A stretch of DNA of 64,000 bases from Mogibacterium timidum ATCC 33093 (GTDB lineage: Bacteria > Bacillota > Clostridia > Peptostreptococcales > Anaerovoracaceae), in NCBI RefSeq assembly GCF_000525775.1, contig NZ_JALU01000016.1, forward strand, positions 1 to 64,000, in the 5' to 3' direction. Made by a program: the position numbers and the translations under genes. The notes below the pieces were generated by a model, which saw only the letters and a program-made list of their open reading frames with translations, was not told the origin of the DNA and did no database searches. Shown in pieces: positions 16,912 through 26,725 of this stretch. Position 1 is the first letter of the stretch. Each line of letters opens with the position of its first letter.

Positions 16912-18300
16912 ATGAGTTATACAGTTGATGAGTACAGAAGAGAAGTTTCTGCAAAAAAAATCCTTGTCGTAGGCATGGGGCGTTCGGGCATCGCAGCAGT
17001 TAAGGAGCTGCACAAGCTTGGTGCGACTGTAACGGCACAGGACATCAACACCGTAGACAAGTTAGATCCTAAATTCATAACATATCTGGATAGGGAGGCT
17101 ATTGAATACTATTTCGGTTCCATTCCGGAGCATATGGACGTCTTCGATATGGTTGTGCTCAGCCCCGGAGTAAATCCTAACCTGGATTTTCTGGTAGATG
17201 GAAGGAATGCAGGTGTAGAGATAATTGGAGAGCTTGAGATGGCATTCAGGCTGTCCCGGGGTAAATACGTTGCCATAACCGGCACTAACGGCAAGACCAC
17301 CACAACGAGTCTGGTCGGTAAGATATTTGAGGAGGCAGGAAGGAAATCAACCGTAGTCGGAAACATCGGTATAGCTGCTATTTCCAAGGTGCAGGATTCG
17401 ACAGATGACGAGTGGATGATTGCCGAAGCCAGCAGCTTTCAGCTTGAGACTATCTCGGAGTTTAAGCCTGTTGTATCAGCTATTCTGAATTTTACTCCGG
17501 ATCACTTGAACAGACATGGGAATATGGATGCATACGGGGCTTGTAAGGCAGCTATCGCTTCCAATCAGACCGAAGATGAATACATGATTGTTAACTATGA
17601 CGATAAGGCGTGTCTGGCATTGTCGAGGGCAACTAAGGCCAAGGTTGTTCCTTTTAGCAGACAGGAAAGCCTCGGATTCGGCGCATATCTGGAAGACGGT
17701 TACATCGTAATAAGAGATGAAAACGGCATCGTTCATCAGATATGCAACAGTGAGGAGCTCAAGATTATCGGTGACCATAACATTGAAAATGCTCTGGCAG
17801 CGGCTGCTATTTCGTTTTTTGCAGGGATAGACTGCGAGGCCATCTCTGATGCAATCGAGAAGTTCCCGGGTGTAGAGCATAGAATCGAGTACTGCGGGGT
17901 TGTGGATGGAGTTAAATTCTACAATGATTCAAAGGGAACCAATGTCGAGGCGTCGATAATCGCACTCAAAGCGCTCAAGGAAAACATTATCCTTATAGCC
18001 GGCGGTGATGGGAAAGCACAGGGTTTTACTGAGCTCAGCGAGAACCTTGCGGGTAGAGTAAAGTCGATTGTACTGCTCGGAAGAGCTGCAAAAGATATAG
18101 AAAAGGCGGCGACAGCGGCTGGATTTACAAGTATATATTTCGAAAATGATATGAACGATTGTGTCAAGAAAGCTCTGTCACTCGCAGCAGAAGGCGATAA
18201 GGTGCTTTTGTCGCCGGCATGCGCAAGCTGGGATATGTACGATAATTATGAGCAGCGTGGTGAACACTTCAAAAGTTGTGTAAACCTACTTCTTCGGTAG
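16912..18300 (+). CDS. murD: UDP-N-acetylmuramoyl-L-alanine--D-glutamate ligase MurD
   Basis: A 462-residue cytosolic ligase adding D-glutamate to UDP-MurNAc-L-Ala. N-terminal Rossmann segment KILVVGMGRSGIAAVKEL, ATP loop ITGTNGKTTTTSLVG, NFTPDHLNRHG, FYNDSKGTNVEA and the C-terminal LLSPACASWDMY. Full length. GGGAG precedes the ATG at 16912. Confidence 0.97.
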   Translation: MSYTVDEYRREVSAKKILVVGMGRSGIAAVKELHKLGATVTAQDINTVDKLDPKFITYLDREAIEYYFGSIPEHMDVFDMVVLSPGVNPNLDFLVDGRNAGVEIIGELEMAFRLSRGKYVAITGTNGKTTTTSLVGKIFEEAGRKSTVVGNIGIAAISKVQDSTDDEWMIAEASSFQLETISEFKPVVSAILNFTPDHLNRHGNMDAYGACKAAIASNQTEDEYMIVNYDDKACLALSRATKAKVVPFSRQESLGFGAYLEDGYIVIRDENGIVHQICNSEELKIIGDHNIENALAAAAISFFAGIDCEAISDAIEKFPGVEHRIEYCGVVDGVKFYNDSKGTNVEASIIALKALKENIILIAGGDGKAQGFTELSENLAGRVKSIVLLGRAAKDIEKAATAAGFTSIYFENDMNDCVKKALSLAAEGDKVLLSPACASWDMYDNYEQRGEHFKSCVNLLLR

Positions 18301-18341
18301 CGAATATTATTAGGTTAAGTTTGGGATAGAGGGAAGCCAAA

Positions 18342-19559
18342 TTGAAGAAACCAACCAGTATAGAAAAGAAAAGAACAAATAAGAAGGCCGACAAAGAATC
18401 CGGGGCAAAGAGGGGACGGCTCTCTGCCGGTCGCGGTTTCTTTAGCAGCGCCTTGACGAGCCTGTATACAGACAGTGATTTTGTGATACTCCTGCTTGTA
18501 GCCGTACTCACTACTTTTGGGGTGGTCATGGTTTTCAGTGCCGGCTATTATTCGACTTTAGCCAAGTCGACTGATCCGTATTACTTTCTCAAGAGGCAGC
18601 TGGCATTTGCATTTACAGGCTTTATCATCCTGCTGGTTGTTTCCAAGATAGATTATCACTCGTATTCAAAATATTATAAGCAGATTGCGGTAGTCAGCTT
18701 GATACTGCTGCTGTTACTGTTCACGCCTCTTGGCGTAACGGTCAACTTCGCAAGACGCTGGATTTTTATCGGGCCAATTAGAATCACTCCAAGTGAAATC
18801 TCCAAGCTGGCGATGATTATTTTTACGGCCACTTATTTATCCGAAAATCCTAAGCGAGCCAAGCAAGGTCTGACAGGGATGTCTCTGATCCTTGGAATGA
18901 TGGCGGTGCATGCTGCGCTGATTATCAAACAGCCAAATTTGTCGACAGCCATAGTGATAGTGGCAATTATGATAGGTATACTGTTTGTCGGAGGTCTAGC
19001 GTGGAGATACATATTTTTTGCGTTCGGGGGACTCGCTGCGGGCATGGTGTCCATCCTCCTGTTCTTCCGTCACACACACTGGTACTCGAGACTTACCAAT
19101 TGGATGGATCCGTTCAAGGATGCGCAGGGAGAAGGCTATCAGGTGTCTCAATCGATTATTGCGCTGGGTAACGGCGGTTTCAAAGGGTTGGGTCTGGGCA
19201 AAAGCATATCCAAAAATCTGTATCTGCCTGAACCGCAGAACGACTTTATACTTGCGATCATCGGAGAGGAACTGGGCTTCATCGGAGTGTTCATAATGAT
19301 GGGTATATATCTATACCTTATCTGGAGGTGCATTTTGGTGTCATCCAAGGCTAAGGACAAGCTGGGCTTGTTTATGGCTTCCGGTATTTCGATTATGCTG
19401 GGACTTCAGGTTGTTGTCAATGTTGCTGTCGTTACAGCTTCCATGCCGGCAACAGGTATTACGCTACCATTTGTAAGCTATGGCGGTACATCATTGTGGG
19501 TATTTATGGCAGCGATGGGAATTATGCTAAATATTTCTAAGCAGGGAAGGGCTAAGTAG
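18342..19559 (+). CDS. ftsW: Septal peptidoglycan glycosyltransferase FtsW (TTG start)
   Basis: A 405-residue SEDS-family lipid II polymerase of the divisome. A long basic cytoplasmic tail (residues 1-45, KKPTSIEKKRTNKKADKE) is followed by about ten spans. Conserved segments include FARRWIFIGPIRITPSEISK, LYLPEPQNDFILAIIGEELG and TGITLPFVSYGGTS. The start is TTG at 18342, preceded by GAGGGAAG. The next ATG would cut into the first span. It partners with the PBP encoded at 12287. Confidence 0.95.
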   Translation: MKKPTSIEKKRTNKKADKESGAKRGRLSAGRGFFSSALTSLYTDSDFVILLLVAVLTTFGVVMVFSAGYYSTLAKSTDPYYFLKRQLAFAFTGFIILLVVSKIDYHSYSKYYKQIAVVSLILLLLLFTPLGVTVNFARRWIFIGPIRITPSEISKLAMIIFTATYLSENPKRAKQGLTGMSLILGMMAVHAALIIKQPNLSTAIVIVAIMIGILFVGGLAWRYIFFAFGGLAAGMVSILLFFRHTHWYSRLTNWMDPFKDAQGEGYQVSQSIIALGNGGFKGLGLGKSISKNLYLPEPQNDFILAIIGEELGFIGVFIMMGIYLYLIWRCILVSSKAKDKLGLFMASGISIMLGLQVVVNVAVVTASMPATGITLPFVSYGGTSLWVFMAAMGIMLNISKQGRAK

Positions 19560-19561
19560 AG

Positions 19562-20674
19562 ATGAGAATTATATTGACAGGCGGCATCACGGGCGGTCAC
19601 ATCTATCCTGCACTTGCGATTGCAGATCAATTTAAGGAAATAGATGCGAATGCAGAGTTTCTATACCTTGGTTCTGATGAAGGTATGGAGAAATATATAG
19701 TTCCAAAGCACGGATATGAGCTTAAGTACATAGATTCGCGATGGTTTGATCGAAGCAGCCCACTCAAGCTTGCCAAGACTCTGCTAAAAAACGAAAAGGG
19801 CAAACGAGAGACTATCAGGGCCATGAAGCGCTTCAAGCCGGATTTTGTCATGAGCACAGGCAGCTTTGTAAGTGTTCCGGTTGCCTTGGCGGCAAAGTCG
19901 CTCGGAATTCCTATTTATATCCATGAGCAGAACGCATATCCGGGGATGGCCAACAAGCTGCTCTCCAAATATGCTAGAAGGGTTTTTCTCGGCTTTGAAG
20001 CGGCTAGAAGATATTTTCCTAGTGCGAAAGTCGTTTATACAGGAAATCCCGTTAGGAACGAATTTGGCGAACAGAGCCGCAGTGATGCGCGCAGGGAGTT
20101 GGAAATTCCGGAGAACGACTTTGTAGTCTTAACCTTTGGCGGTAGCCTCGGTGCAGAGACTATAAACGACATCGGTCTTGAGATTGTCAGCAATTACGGT
20201 AACGATGAGGATACTACGATTATATTCGGAACAGGCAAGGACTACTATGAACATGTAAACCGGCGACTTGCGGCCGGAAACAGAGAAGTTCCTGCAAATG
20301 TCCGTGTTATGCCGTATATCTCCGACATGGCCAAGATGCTCGCTGCCAGTAACGTAATAATCTGCAGATCAGGAGCACTGTCTACTGCCGAGGTCACTAT
20401 GGCCGGTCGTGCAGCGATATTTGTTCCGTCGCCAAATGTAACAGGCGATCATCAGTACTATAATGCAAAGGCTGTGGCAGATAATGGAGGAGCGGTTCTG
20501 ATCACCGAGGATAGCGACGTGGAAATAAGAGTTCTCAATGCCTTAAAAGCTCTCAAGACTGATCCGTCACTCCTCGAGGATATGGAGAAGGGAAGCTACA
20601 GGTCGGCACCTGTCGACGCGGCCAAGATAATTTGCGAGGAAATCATCAAGGACTTGAGGGCAAGACGAAGCTAG
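19562..20674 (+). CDS. murG: UDP-GlcNAc:lipid I transferase MurG
   Basis: A 370-residue GT-B glycosyltransferase on the inner membrane face that converts lipid I to lipid II. N-terminal TGGITGGHIYPALAIA, IHEQNAYPGMANKLL, TGNPVR, FGGSLGAETIND, and the donor-site ICRSGALSTAEVTMAGRAAI. It starts two bases after the ftsW stop, so translation is probably coupled. Confidence 0.97.
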   Translation: MRIILTGGITGGHIYPALAIADQFKEIDANAEFLYLGSDEGMEKYIVPKHGYELKYIDSRWFDRSSPLKLAKTLLKNEKGKRETIRAMKRFKPDFVMSTGSFVSVPVALAAKSLGIPIYIHEQNAYPGMANKLLSKYARRVFLGFEAARRYFPSAKVVYTGNPVRNEFGEQSRSDARRELEIPENDFVVLTFGGSLGAETINDIGLEIVSNYGNDEDTTIIFGTGKDYYEHVNRRLAAGNREVPANVRVMPYISDMAKMLAASNVIICRSGALSTAEVTMAGRAAIFVPSPNVTGDHQYYNAKAVADNGGAVLITEDSDVEIRVLNALKALKTDPSLLEDMEKGSYRSAPVDAAKIICEEIIKDLRARRS

Positions 20675-20682
20675 AGGTTATA

Positions 20683-21612
20683 ATGAGCAAGGATAATAAT
20701 GTAACACCCGAACTTAATAACAAAAGAAGCCGAGAGCGGAATGCTGTTGCCGGGAATGCGGATGAAGTAAACACAGTTGCAGGAGCGGATAATATTGATA
20801 GCAAAGAGCGTGTAACTGATAATTTTACGGAGACTGTCGGAGATGAGAGCACACTGGATGAGATTGAAAAACGCAGGGAAAAACGCAAGCGCAAGCTCAA
20901 AAAGCCGGGATTCTTTACAAGAGTGTTTATAGTGCTTGGCATCCTGATAGCGCTTATAGCATTTTCGATGTCCGGTTTCTTTACCGTAGATACAATCGAT
21001 GTTCAAGGCAACAAGTACTACACTGACGAAGAAATTACCAATCTGGCACACGCTACAACCGGGCGCAATCTGATATATAAGCTCAATAAAAGACAGATGC
21101 TCAAGTATTTGGAGAAAAATCCCTACATAGAAGAGGCAAGGGTGTACAGGAGACTGCCAAGTACGATTGTGATCAATGTTACGGAGAGAATTCAGATTGC
21201 AGCGTTAACCTACGGTGATCAATATCTGATCATAGACGGTAAGGGGACGCTGTTGAGGATTACCAATACCAAACCTAAACTGACAATAGTTACTGGATTT
21301 AAGGTTAAGAAAGTGGAACTGGGAGAGCAGGTCGGAGTAAGCAACACCGATTTATTTAAAAATCTGCTGTCTCTACTTGGCTCAATGCAGAGTGGCGATG
21401 TTTACTTCACCAAGATAAACGTCACAGAGCTGTTTATCACTGCTAATGTTTACGATTCATTGGTCGTTAGGAGCAAGTATAAGGATTTAAAGGACACAAT
21501 AGATAAAGGGAGATTGCATAAGGTGTTGGATGAGCTGTTCAAGAGAAATATCAAGCGAGGAACTATTACAATTTCATCTGATGGATATGCGTCATTTACT
21601 CCGGAATTATAG
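20683..21612 (+). CDS. Cell division protein DivIB/FtsQ
   Basis: A 309-residue bitopic protein. A charged cytoplasmic tail (residues 1-80, ending EKRREKRKRKLKKPG) precedes one membrane span (about 85-105), a POTRA domain (FTVDTIDVQGNKYYTDEEI through INVTERIQIAAL) and a beta domain. It belongs to the DivIB-DivIC-FtsL complex controlling septal synthesis. The ATG at 20683 follows AGAGGT. Reading further upstream would overlap murG without a ribosome binding site. Confidence 0.92.
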   Translation: MSKDNNVTPELNNKRSRERNAVAGNADEVNTVAGADNIDSKERVTDNFTETVGDESTLDEIEKRREKRKRKLKKPGFFTRVFIVLGILIALIAFSMSGFFTVDTIDVQGNKYYTDEEITNLAHATTGRNLIYKLNKRQMLKYLEKNPYIEEARVYRRLPSTIVINVTERIQIAALTYGDQYLIIDGKGTLLRITNTKPKLTIVTGFKVKKVELGEQVGVSNTDLFKNLLSLLGSMQSGDVYFTKINVTELFITANVYDSLVVRSKYKDLKDTIDKGRLHKVLDELFKRNIKRGTITISSDGYASFTPEL

Positions 21613-21642
21613 GATTACGCATATGAGTTATTTGTTAATTAA

Positions 21643-21672
21643 ATACCGCAAAAACCATGTATTTTGTGGTAT
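21643..21672 (+). other. Hairpin between divIB and ftsZ
   Basis: ATACCGCAAAA pairs with TTTTGTGGTAT (one G-U). There is no T run after it, so termination is uncertain. It may be a processing site or leader structure before ftsZ. Confidence 0.4.
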
Positions 21673-21760
21673 GAATGTAAAAAAGAACCGTATATATAGT
21701 GCATTGTATGATTCAATATGATATTATTAGTTAGATTTAGTCGATAATAGGAGGGGCTTT

Positions 21761-22900
21761 ATGATGGAATTTGTTTCAGACTTCGTATCCAGCACAGATA
21801 ATGCTGCGATCATCAAAGTCGTAGGTGTTGGCGGCGGCGGTTGCAACGCTATCAACAGAATGGTTGACGAGAATCTTCAAGGTGTAACCTTTATTGCAGT
21901 CAATACTGATAAGCAGGCACTTGCAAAGTGTAAGGCTGAAGTGAAGATTCAGATTGGAGAGAAGCTTACCGGAGGCCGCGGTGCGGGCGCTAACCCCGAG
22001 ATCGGTCAGAAGGCGGCCGAAGAAACTCTCGAGGAGATTTCGAGTTACCTACAGGATGCAGATATGGTATTTGTCACAGCTGGCATGGGTGGTGGAACAG
22101 GAACAGGTGCTGCCCCAATTATTGCCAAGGCATCTATGGATTGCGGAGCTCTGACAGTCGCAGTAGTCACCAAGCCATTCTCATTTGAAGGCAAGAAACG
22201 TTGGAACAGAGCTACAAAGGGAATTCAGTATCTAACCAATTTCGTTGATTCTCTTGTTATCATTCCTAATGATAGACTGATTGACTCAAGCGAAAAGAAC
22301 ACAACGATGATCGAGGCCTTTTCGATGGCAGATGATGTCCTTAGACAGGGTGTTCAGGGGATTTCCGATCTTATCTCCGAGTACGGAATAGTCAATGTTG
22401 ATTTTGCCGATGTCAAGACAATCATGGAGGGCAGAGGAGTTGCTCACATGGGGGTTGGAATTGGTACCGGAGACAACAAAATCGAAGATGCGGTTAGAAA
22501 TGCAATCGAGAGTCCGCTTCTCGAGACTTCTATCGATGGTGCTAGATCTATTCTGCTTTACGTATGCGGTGGATATGACATTGGTATGCAGGATATCAGC
22601 AAGATTGCCAGCAAGATTCAGGACGAGGCAGACCCTGAAGCTAACATTATCTTTGGAGCAACTGTTAACGAGAATATGAACGATAAGGTATCCATCACAC
22701 TTATCGCGACAGACTTCACTACCGGTGGATTAGCTCCCGCTGGTGAAACACCGGAAGTAGCCAGACCAAGCGTGAAAGGCACCCGTGTTAACGTAGACGG
22801 TCTTGAGGGACAGATTGTTGACATGAGTGATTTTATGAAGGACGACAATCAGGCTGACAAGGGATCTTCTGATTTCGATGTTCCTGATTTCCTCAAGTAG
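21761..22900 (+). CDS. ftsZ: Cell division GTPase FtsZ
   Basis: A 379-residue tubulin homologue that forms the cytokinetic ring. GTP-binding motifs [13 protein letters not shown] near the N-terminus and [13 protein letters not shown] (tubulin signature), then FDRLI-region equivalent NDRLIDSS, a variable linker and the conserved tail DFDVPDFLK that binds ZapA-type and membrane-tethering partners. AGGAGGGG precedes two adjacent ATGs (21761, 21764). No ftsA lies next to it. Confidence 0.98.
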   Translation: MMEFVSDFVSSTDNAAIIKVVGVGGGGCNAINRMVDENLQGVTFIAVNTDKQALAKCKAEVKIQIGEKLTGGRGAGANPEIGQKAAEETLEEISSYLQDADMVFVTAGMGGGTGTGAAPIIAKASMDCGALTVAVVTKPFSFEGKKRWNRATKGIQYLTNFVDSLVIIPNDRLIDSSEKNTTMIEAFSMADDVLRQGVQGISDLISEYGIVNVDFADVKTIMEGRGVAHMGVGIGTGDNKIEDAVRNAIESPLLETSIDGARSILLYVCGGYDIGMQDISKIASKIQDEADPEANIIFGATVNENMNDKVSITLIATDFTTGGLAPAGETPEVARPSVKGTRVNVDGLEGQIVDMSDFMKDDNQADKGSSDFDVPDFLK

Positions 22901-23751
22901 TGGAAACCTACAACGACCATAAGGGGATGGCTAGTGAACCGTATAGATTCATTAGCTCTCCCGACAATGATAAGATACGTTTTATCAAGAGACTCGGTCA
23001 CAAGAAGTATCGCGATCAGCAGGGGAAATTCCTTATTGAAGGGATTAACCTTGTCAGAGCCGCACTTAGCAAAGCTTTGACCATGGAGATGGTTCTGATT
23101 GCCGACGACTTTGATTACAGTGAGATTGCGGAAACGCTCTCCGGTAACGTGGATTATCATCGTATATACCTGGTTCCGCGTTATCTGTATGAAAAGATAA
23201 GCGATGCGGAGAATGGATCTGGAATTATTGCAGTCGTTAATAAGAGTTCGTATTCTTTGGATACTCTTGAGAGCATGCTACGTTCTCATCATGGGTGCGT
23301 CGGGAATATTTTAGTTTTAGACAGACTACAGGATCCCGGAAATATTGGAACAATGATTAGGACTGCTGTTGCGGCGGGGTATTCTATAGTCGCAACGATT
23401 AAAGGCACGGCGGACATCTATTCACCGAAGGTGCTGAGGGCGTCTGCAGGAATGATATTTGACATTGCAGTTGTTGAGCTTGTAGATGCAAATGATCTAA
23501 AGAAAATGGTGTCCAGACTAGACAAGAAGATTGTTGTGACAGATCCAAGAAAAGGAGTTCCTTATTACAAATGCAGTCTCGCGAGAGATGTAGCACTTGT
23601 CATAGGAAATGAAGGCAATGGTATAAGCGAAGAGATATTGGAGAGCTCCGATATCCGCGTAAACATACCGATGCAAGGAGAGGTAGAATCACTTAATGCG
23701 GCTGTTTGCGCTTCGTTACTCATGTACGAGGCAATGCGCATAGACGAGTGA
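22900..23751 (+). CDS. TrmH/SpoU-family RNA 2'-O-methyltransferase
   Basis: A 283-residue SPOUT-fold methyltransferase: an N-terminal substrate-binding domain (QGKFLIEGINLVRAAL) and the three knot motifs, DRLQDPGNIGTMIRTAVAAG, ALVIGNEGNGIS and IPMQGEVESLNAAVCASLLMYEA. It methylates ribose in 23S rRNA or tRNA, but the target cannot be told from sequence. The start is uncertain: GTG at 22900 overlaps the last base of the ftsZ stop and has no ribosome binding site, and the ATG at 22927 has AAGGGG immediately adjacent. Coupling to ftsZ is likely either way. Confidence 0.88.
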   Translation: METYNDHKGMASEPYRFISSPDNDKIRFIKRLGHKKYRDQQGKFLIEGINLVRAALSKALTMEMVLIADDFDYSEIAETLSGNVDYHRIYLVPRYLYEKISDAENGSGIIAVVNKSSYSLDTLESMLRSHHGCVGNILVLDRLQDPGNIGTMIRTAVAAGYSIVATIKGTADIYSPKVLRASAGMIFDIAVVELVDANDLKKMVSRLDKKIVVTDPRKGVPYYKCSLARDVALVIGNEGNGISEEILESSDIRVNIPMQGEVESLNAAVCASLLMYEAMRIDE

Positions 23752-23790
23752 TAGTACGAATACAACGTTTATAGCAGAATGGAGTACATT

Positions 23791-24270
23791 ATGGAAAAAT
23801 GCAAAGCGGACGTAACAATCTGTGGCAATGATTATGTTCTATCCGGCGATAAGAGCGAGGATAAGATAAAAGAGATTGCCAAGTATGTTGACGATGAGCT
23901 TAGACATACCAGTAAGTTGCTTAATAGCAATCCAAACTACAGGAGCGCAGTCCTCACGGCTATCAATTTGGCTGAAAAGCTGATGGATAACAGTGATCTG
24001 CTGCTCAAGCTTCAGACTGAGAATCACCAGCTTGACAACGACGTTAAGCACTACATCTCACTGTGGGAGGATGCTAAGCTTCAGGTATCTGATCTAAAGG
24101 ATAAGATGACAACTGCATCTGATCTCAATGTTCAGGAAAGTGAGAAGTATAAGGAGCTTGAGGCCAAGTGTGGCGAGCTTGAAAATGCATACTTTGATCT
24201 TCAAATGGAAAACACCAACCTCAAGAACGAGATTAGGAACCTGCAGAAGTTCAGAGGCGAGAATGAATAA
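23791..24270 (+). CDS. zapA: Cell division protein ZapA
   Basis: A 159-residue FtsZ-associated protein. The N-terminal globular domain (VTICGNDYVLSGDKSEDKIKE, YRSAVLTAINLAEKLM) is followed by a long C-terminal coiled coil. It bundles FtsZ filaments. The start is the ATG at 23791 with GGAG five bases upstream. The ATG at 23779 has no ribosome binding site. The last eight bases overlap the start of mutS2, a pairing seen in many Firmicutes. Confidence 0.9.
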   Translation: MEKCKADVTICGNDYVLSGDKSEDKIKEIAKYVDDELRHTSKLLNSNPNYRSAVLTAINLAEKLMDNSDLLLKLQTENHQLDNDVKHYISLWEDAKLQVSDLKDKMTTASDLNVQESEKYKELEAKCGELENAYFDLQMENTNLKNEIRNLQKFRGENE

Positions 24271-26638
24271 AAAGTGTTTAAAGCTTCTGGAATACAACAA
24301 AATAATAGACTTGCTTTCCGCTGAGGCGGGGTCGGCTCTTGCGCGTGAGCGCATTTCTGAGCTTGCACCTATGTCCAACATGCGGATGATTCAAGAGGCA
24401 TTAACGGAAACTACGGAAGCAGTTTCCGTTATTCTATATAAAGGCGATATTCCTGTTGGGGAATTTGGGAACATCATCGGTCTACTCGATATAGTTCGCA
24501 AGGGTAGAACGCTCTCAATGAGAGAACTGCTCACGGTCAATCGAAGCTTGGTCGGAGCAAGGGAAGTTAAAGACTTCCTTTCCTCCGATGTTCCGGAAAT
24601 TCCGATGATATGTGAGATAAGCTCGCTGATTGCACCGATTCCACGGTTGGAGAGTGAAATAAATCGCTGTATACTGTCCGAAGACGAGATGTCGGATAAT
24701 GCCTCACCGGAGCTTAAACGCATTAGGCGTGAAATAAGAAATAAAAACGAAAGCATAAGACACAAAATCGACAGCTATACGAGCAGCGGCAGCAACAATG
24801 TGTATTTGCAAGATTCAATTGTTACAATGAGAAATGGCAGATACGTAATACCGGTCAAGCGTGAATATAGCAGCAGAGTTCCGGGGTTAATTCACGACCA
24901 GTCTAAAACCGGTGCGACATTCTTTATCGAGCCGCAGGCTATAGTGAACCTCAACAACGAACTCAGAGAGCTTGAACTGGCTGAACAGAGGGAGATAGAG
25001 CGTATATTGCAGATGCTGTCGGTCCGAGTGGGCGAGCATTACAACGAGCTCAGAAATAACCAGGAACTCATGGTCAAGCTTGATGTCATCAACGCTAAAG
25101 GTAGACTTTCTGTGGCGCTGGACGGGGTGGCTCCACATCTGGATGCAAACGGAGTTCTCAACATACGCGCAGGCAGACATCCGCTTTTGGATAAGAACAA
25201 GGTCGTACCTATCGATGTTTCGCTGGGCGAAGACTACGATACGCTGCTCATAACAGGACCTAACACCGGAGGTAAGACGGTTACGCTCAAGACTATCGGA
25301 TTATTCATTCTGATGACTGAATCTGGGCTGCATATTCCATGCTGTGAGGAGAGCCGCATACCAATTTTTAGAGATGTATTTGCAGAGATTGGAGACGAAC
25401 AGAGCATCGAGAACAATCTAAGTACGTTCTCGTCGCACATGCTGAATACGGCCGATATTATTGCAAATGCAGACGCGAATTCACTCGTACTCCTCGACGA
25501 GATCGGTTCAGGAACGGATCCCGCAGAAGGTGCTGCCCTGGGAATTGCAATGCTGGAGGTGCTAAAGACAAAAGGGGCGCATATTGTTGCAACGACGCAT
25601 TATACCGAGCTTAAAAAATACGCACTATCGACTGAAGGGGTTGAAAACGCATCGATGGAATTCGATATGGAGACACTTTCACCTACGTATAAGATCAAGA
25701 TCGGCTTGCCGGGAAAGTCCAACGCGTTTGAGATTTCCAGGAAGCTTGGTCTGGATTCGGCGATAATCGATAGAGCTATCTCCTTGATGAATGAGAATGA
25801 CATCGAATTCGAGGGGGCGGTTTCACGTGTTGAGGCTGATCAAAACAGAGCAGATGAAGTTCTTGCTAGAGCTGAGGCGATGGAGGCGGAGGCGAATCGC
25901 AAGCTCATGGATGCCGAAGAAAAGCTGGCAGCAGCTAAGGATAGCAAGCGTAGGATCATTGAGTCTGCTAAGGAAGAGGCTCGAGACATAATAAGCGATG
26001 CAAATAGAACCGTTAAAGAGGTTAGCAAAGAGCTTAGGAAGGCTGCCAAGGAAAACCGTGACAATTCCTCCGCGGCTGTGGCTGAGAGTAAACGCAAACT
26101 TCGAGAGAAGTATATCAAAAATGCTGCTGCACCTAAAGAGGTTAAGAACAGCAATGTCCCTAAAGCCGAGGAGCTCAAGCGAGGGACTCGTATCAAATTA
26201 TTAAAGCTGGGTCAAAACGGAGAGGTTGAGACTCCGCCGGATGCATCCGGCAGTCTGACTGTAAGGATAGGTGCGCTCAAGATGGGAGCAAAGCTCAAGG
26301 ATGTAGTGATCATTGAGGACAACAGACCTGGCAATAAAGCACGCAAACGCGAAAACTATGCTGTTATGAATACATCTAAGGTGAGGACGATTTCACCATC
26401 TATCAACGTGGTAGGCAAGAATTTGGATGACGCCGAGATGGAAGTAAGCAAGTATATCGATGACGCGTTTCTTGCCGGCGTAAATGAAGTCCGGATTGTG
26501 CACGGAAGAGGAGAAGGAATTCTGCGCACAGGACTCAGACAGATGCTCAAACGCAACAAAAATATCAAGTCTATAGCGGGAGCTTCGTATGATCAGGGCG
26601 GCGAAGGGGTGACAGTTGTCACATTTATAGATAAATAA
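24263..26638 (+). CDS. mutS2: MutS2 (endonuclease/ribosome-rescue ATPase) with variant Smr domain
   Basis: A 791-residue MutS2: core domain, clamp helices, ATPase with Walker A GPNTGGKTVTLKT and Walker B LVLLDEIGSGTDPAEGA, a long charged coiled coil (about residues 510-620) and a C-terminal Smr domain (about 712-791). MutS2 suppresses recombination or splits collided ribosomes. In the Smr domain the usual LDLRG reads INVVG (714-718), losing the aspartate and arginine, while HGRGEG (from His747) is kept. The ATG at 24263 lies inside the zapA stop region (ATGAATAA), with GAGGCG upstream. Confidence 0.93.
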   Translation: MNKKCLKLLEYNKIIDLLSAEAGSALARERISELAPMSNMRMIQEALTETTEAVSVILYKGDIPVGEFGNIIGLLDIVRKGRTLSMRELLTVNRSLVGAREVKDFLSSDVPEIPMICEISSLIAPIPRLESEINRCILSEDEMSDNASPELKRIRREIRNKNESIRHKIDSYTSSGSNNVYLQDSIVTMRNGRYVIPVKREYSSRVPGLIHDQSKTGATFFIEPQAIVNLNNELRELELAEQREIERILQMLSVRVGEHYNELRNNQELMVKLDVINAKGRLSVALDGVAPHLDANGVLNIRAGRHPLLDKNKVVPIDVSLGEDYDTLLITGPNTGGKTVTLKTIGLFILMTESGLHIPCCEESRIPIFRDVFAEIGDEQSIENNLSTFSSHMLNTADIIANADANSLVLLDEIGSGTDPAEGAALGIAMLEVLKTKGAHIVATTHYTELKKYALSTEGVENASMEFDMETLSPTYKIKIGLPGKSNAFEISRKLGLDSAIIDRAISLMNENDIEFEGAVSRVEADQNRADEVLARAEAMEAEANRKLMDAEEKLAAAKDSKRRIIESAKEEARDIISDANRTVKEVSKELRKAAKENRDNSSAAVAESKRKLREKYIKNAAAPKEVKNSNVPKAEELKRGTRIKLLKLGQNGEVETPPDASGSLTVRIGALKMGAKLKDVVIIEDNRPGNKARKRENYAVMNTSKVRTISPSINVVGKNLDDAEMEVSKYIDDAFLAGVNEVRIVHGRGEGILRTGLRQMLKRNKNIKSIAGASYDQGGEGVTVVTFIDK

Positions 26639-26661
26639 TGAGCTTAAACCGTTCAAAAAGG

Positions 26662-26690
26662 TTACTAAAAAGCCGGTTTTGATATATAAT
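26662..26690 (+). promoter_or_regulatory. Promoter for the DUF523-argS operon
   Basis: TTACTA (26662-26667), 17-base spacer, perfect TATAAT (26685-26690), 36 bases before the DUF523 start. It overlaps a weak hairpin (AAACCG at 26646-26651 with CGGTTT at 26674-26679) that may end mutS2 transcripts. Confidence 0.6.
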
Positions 26691-26725
26691 TAATTGATTA
26701 GAGATTGATAATGGGGATAGTGTCA

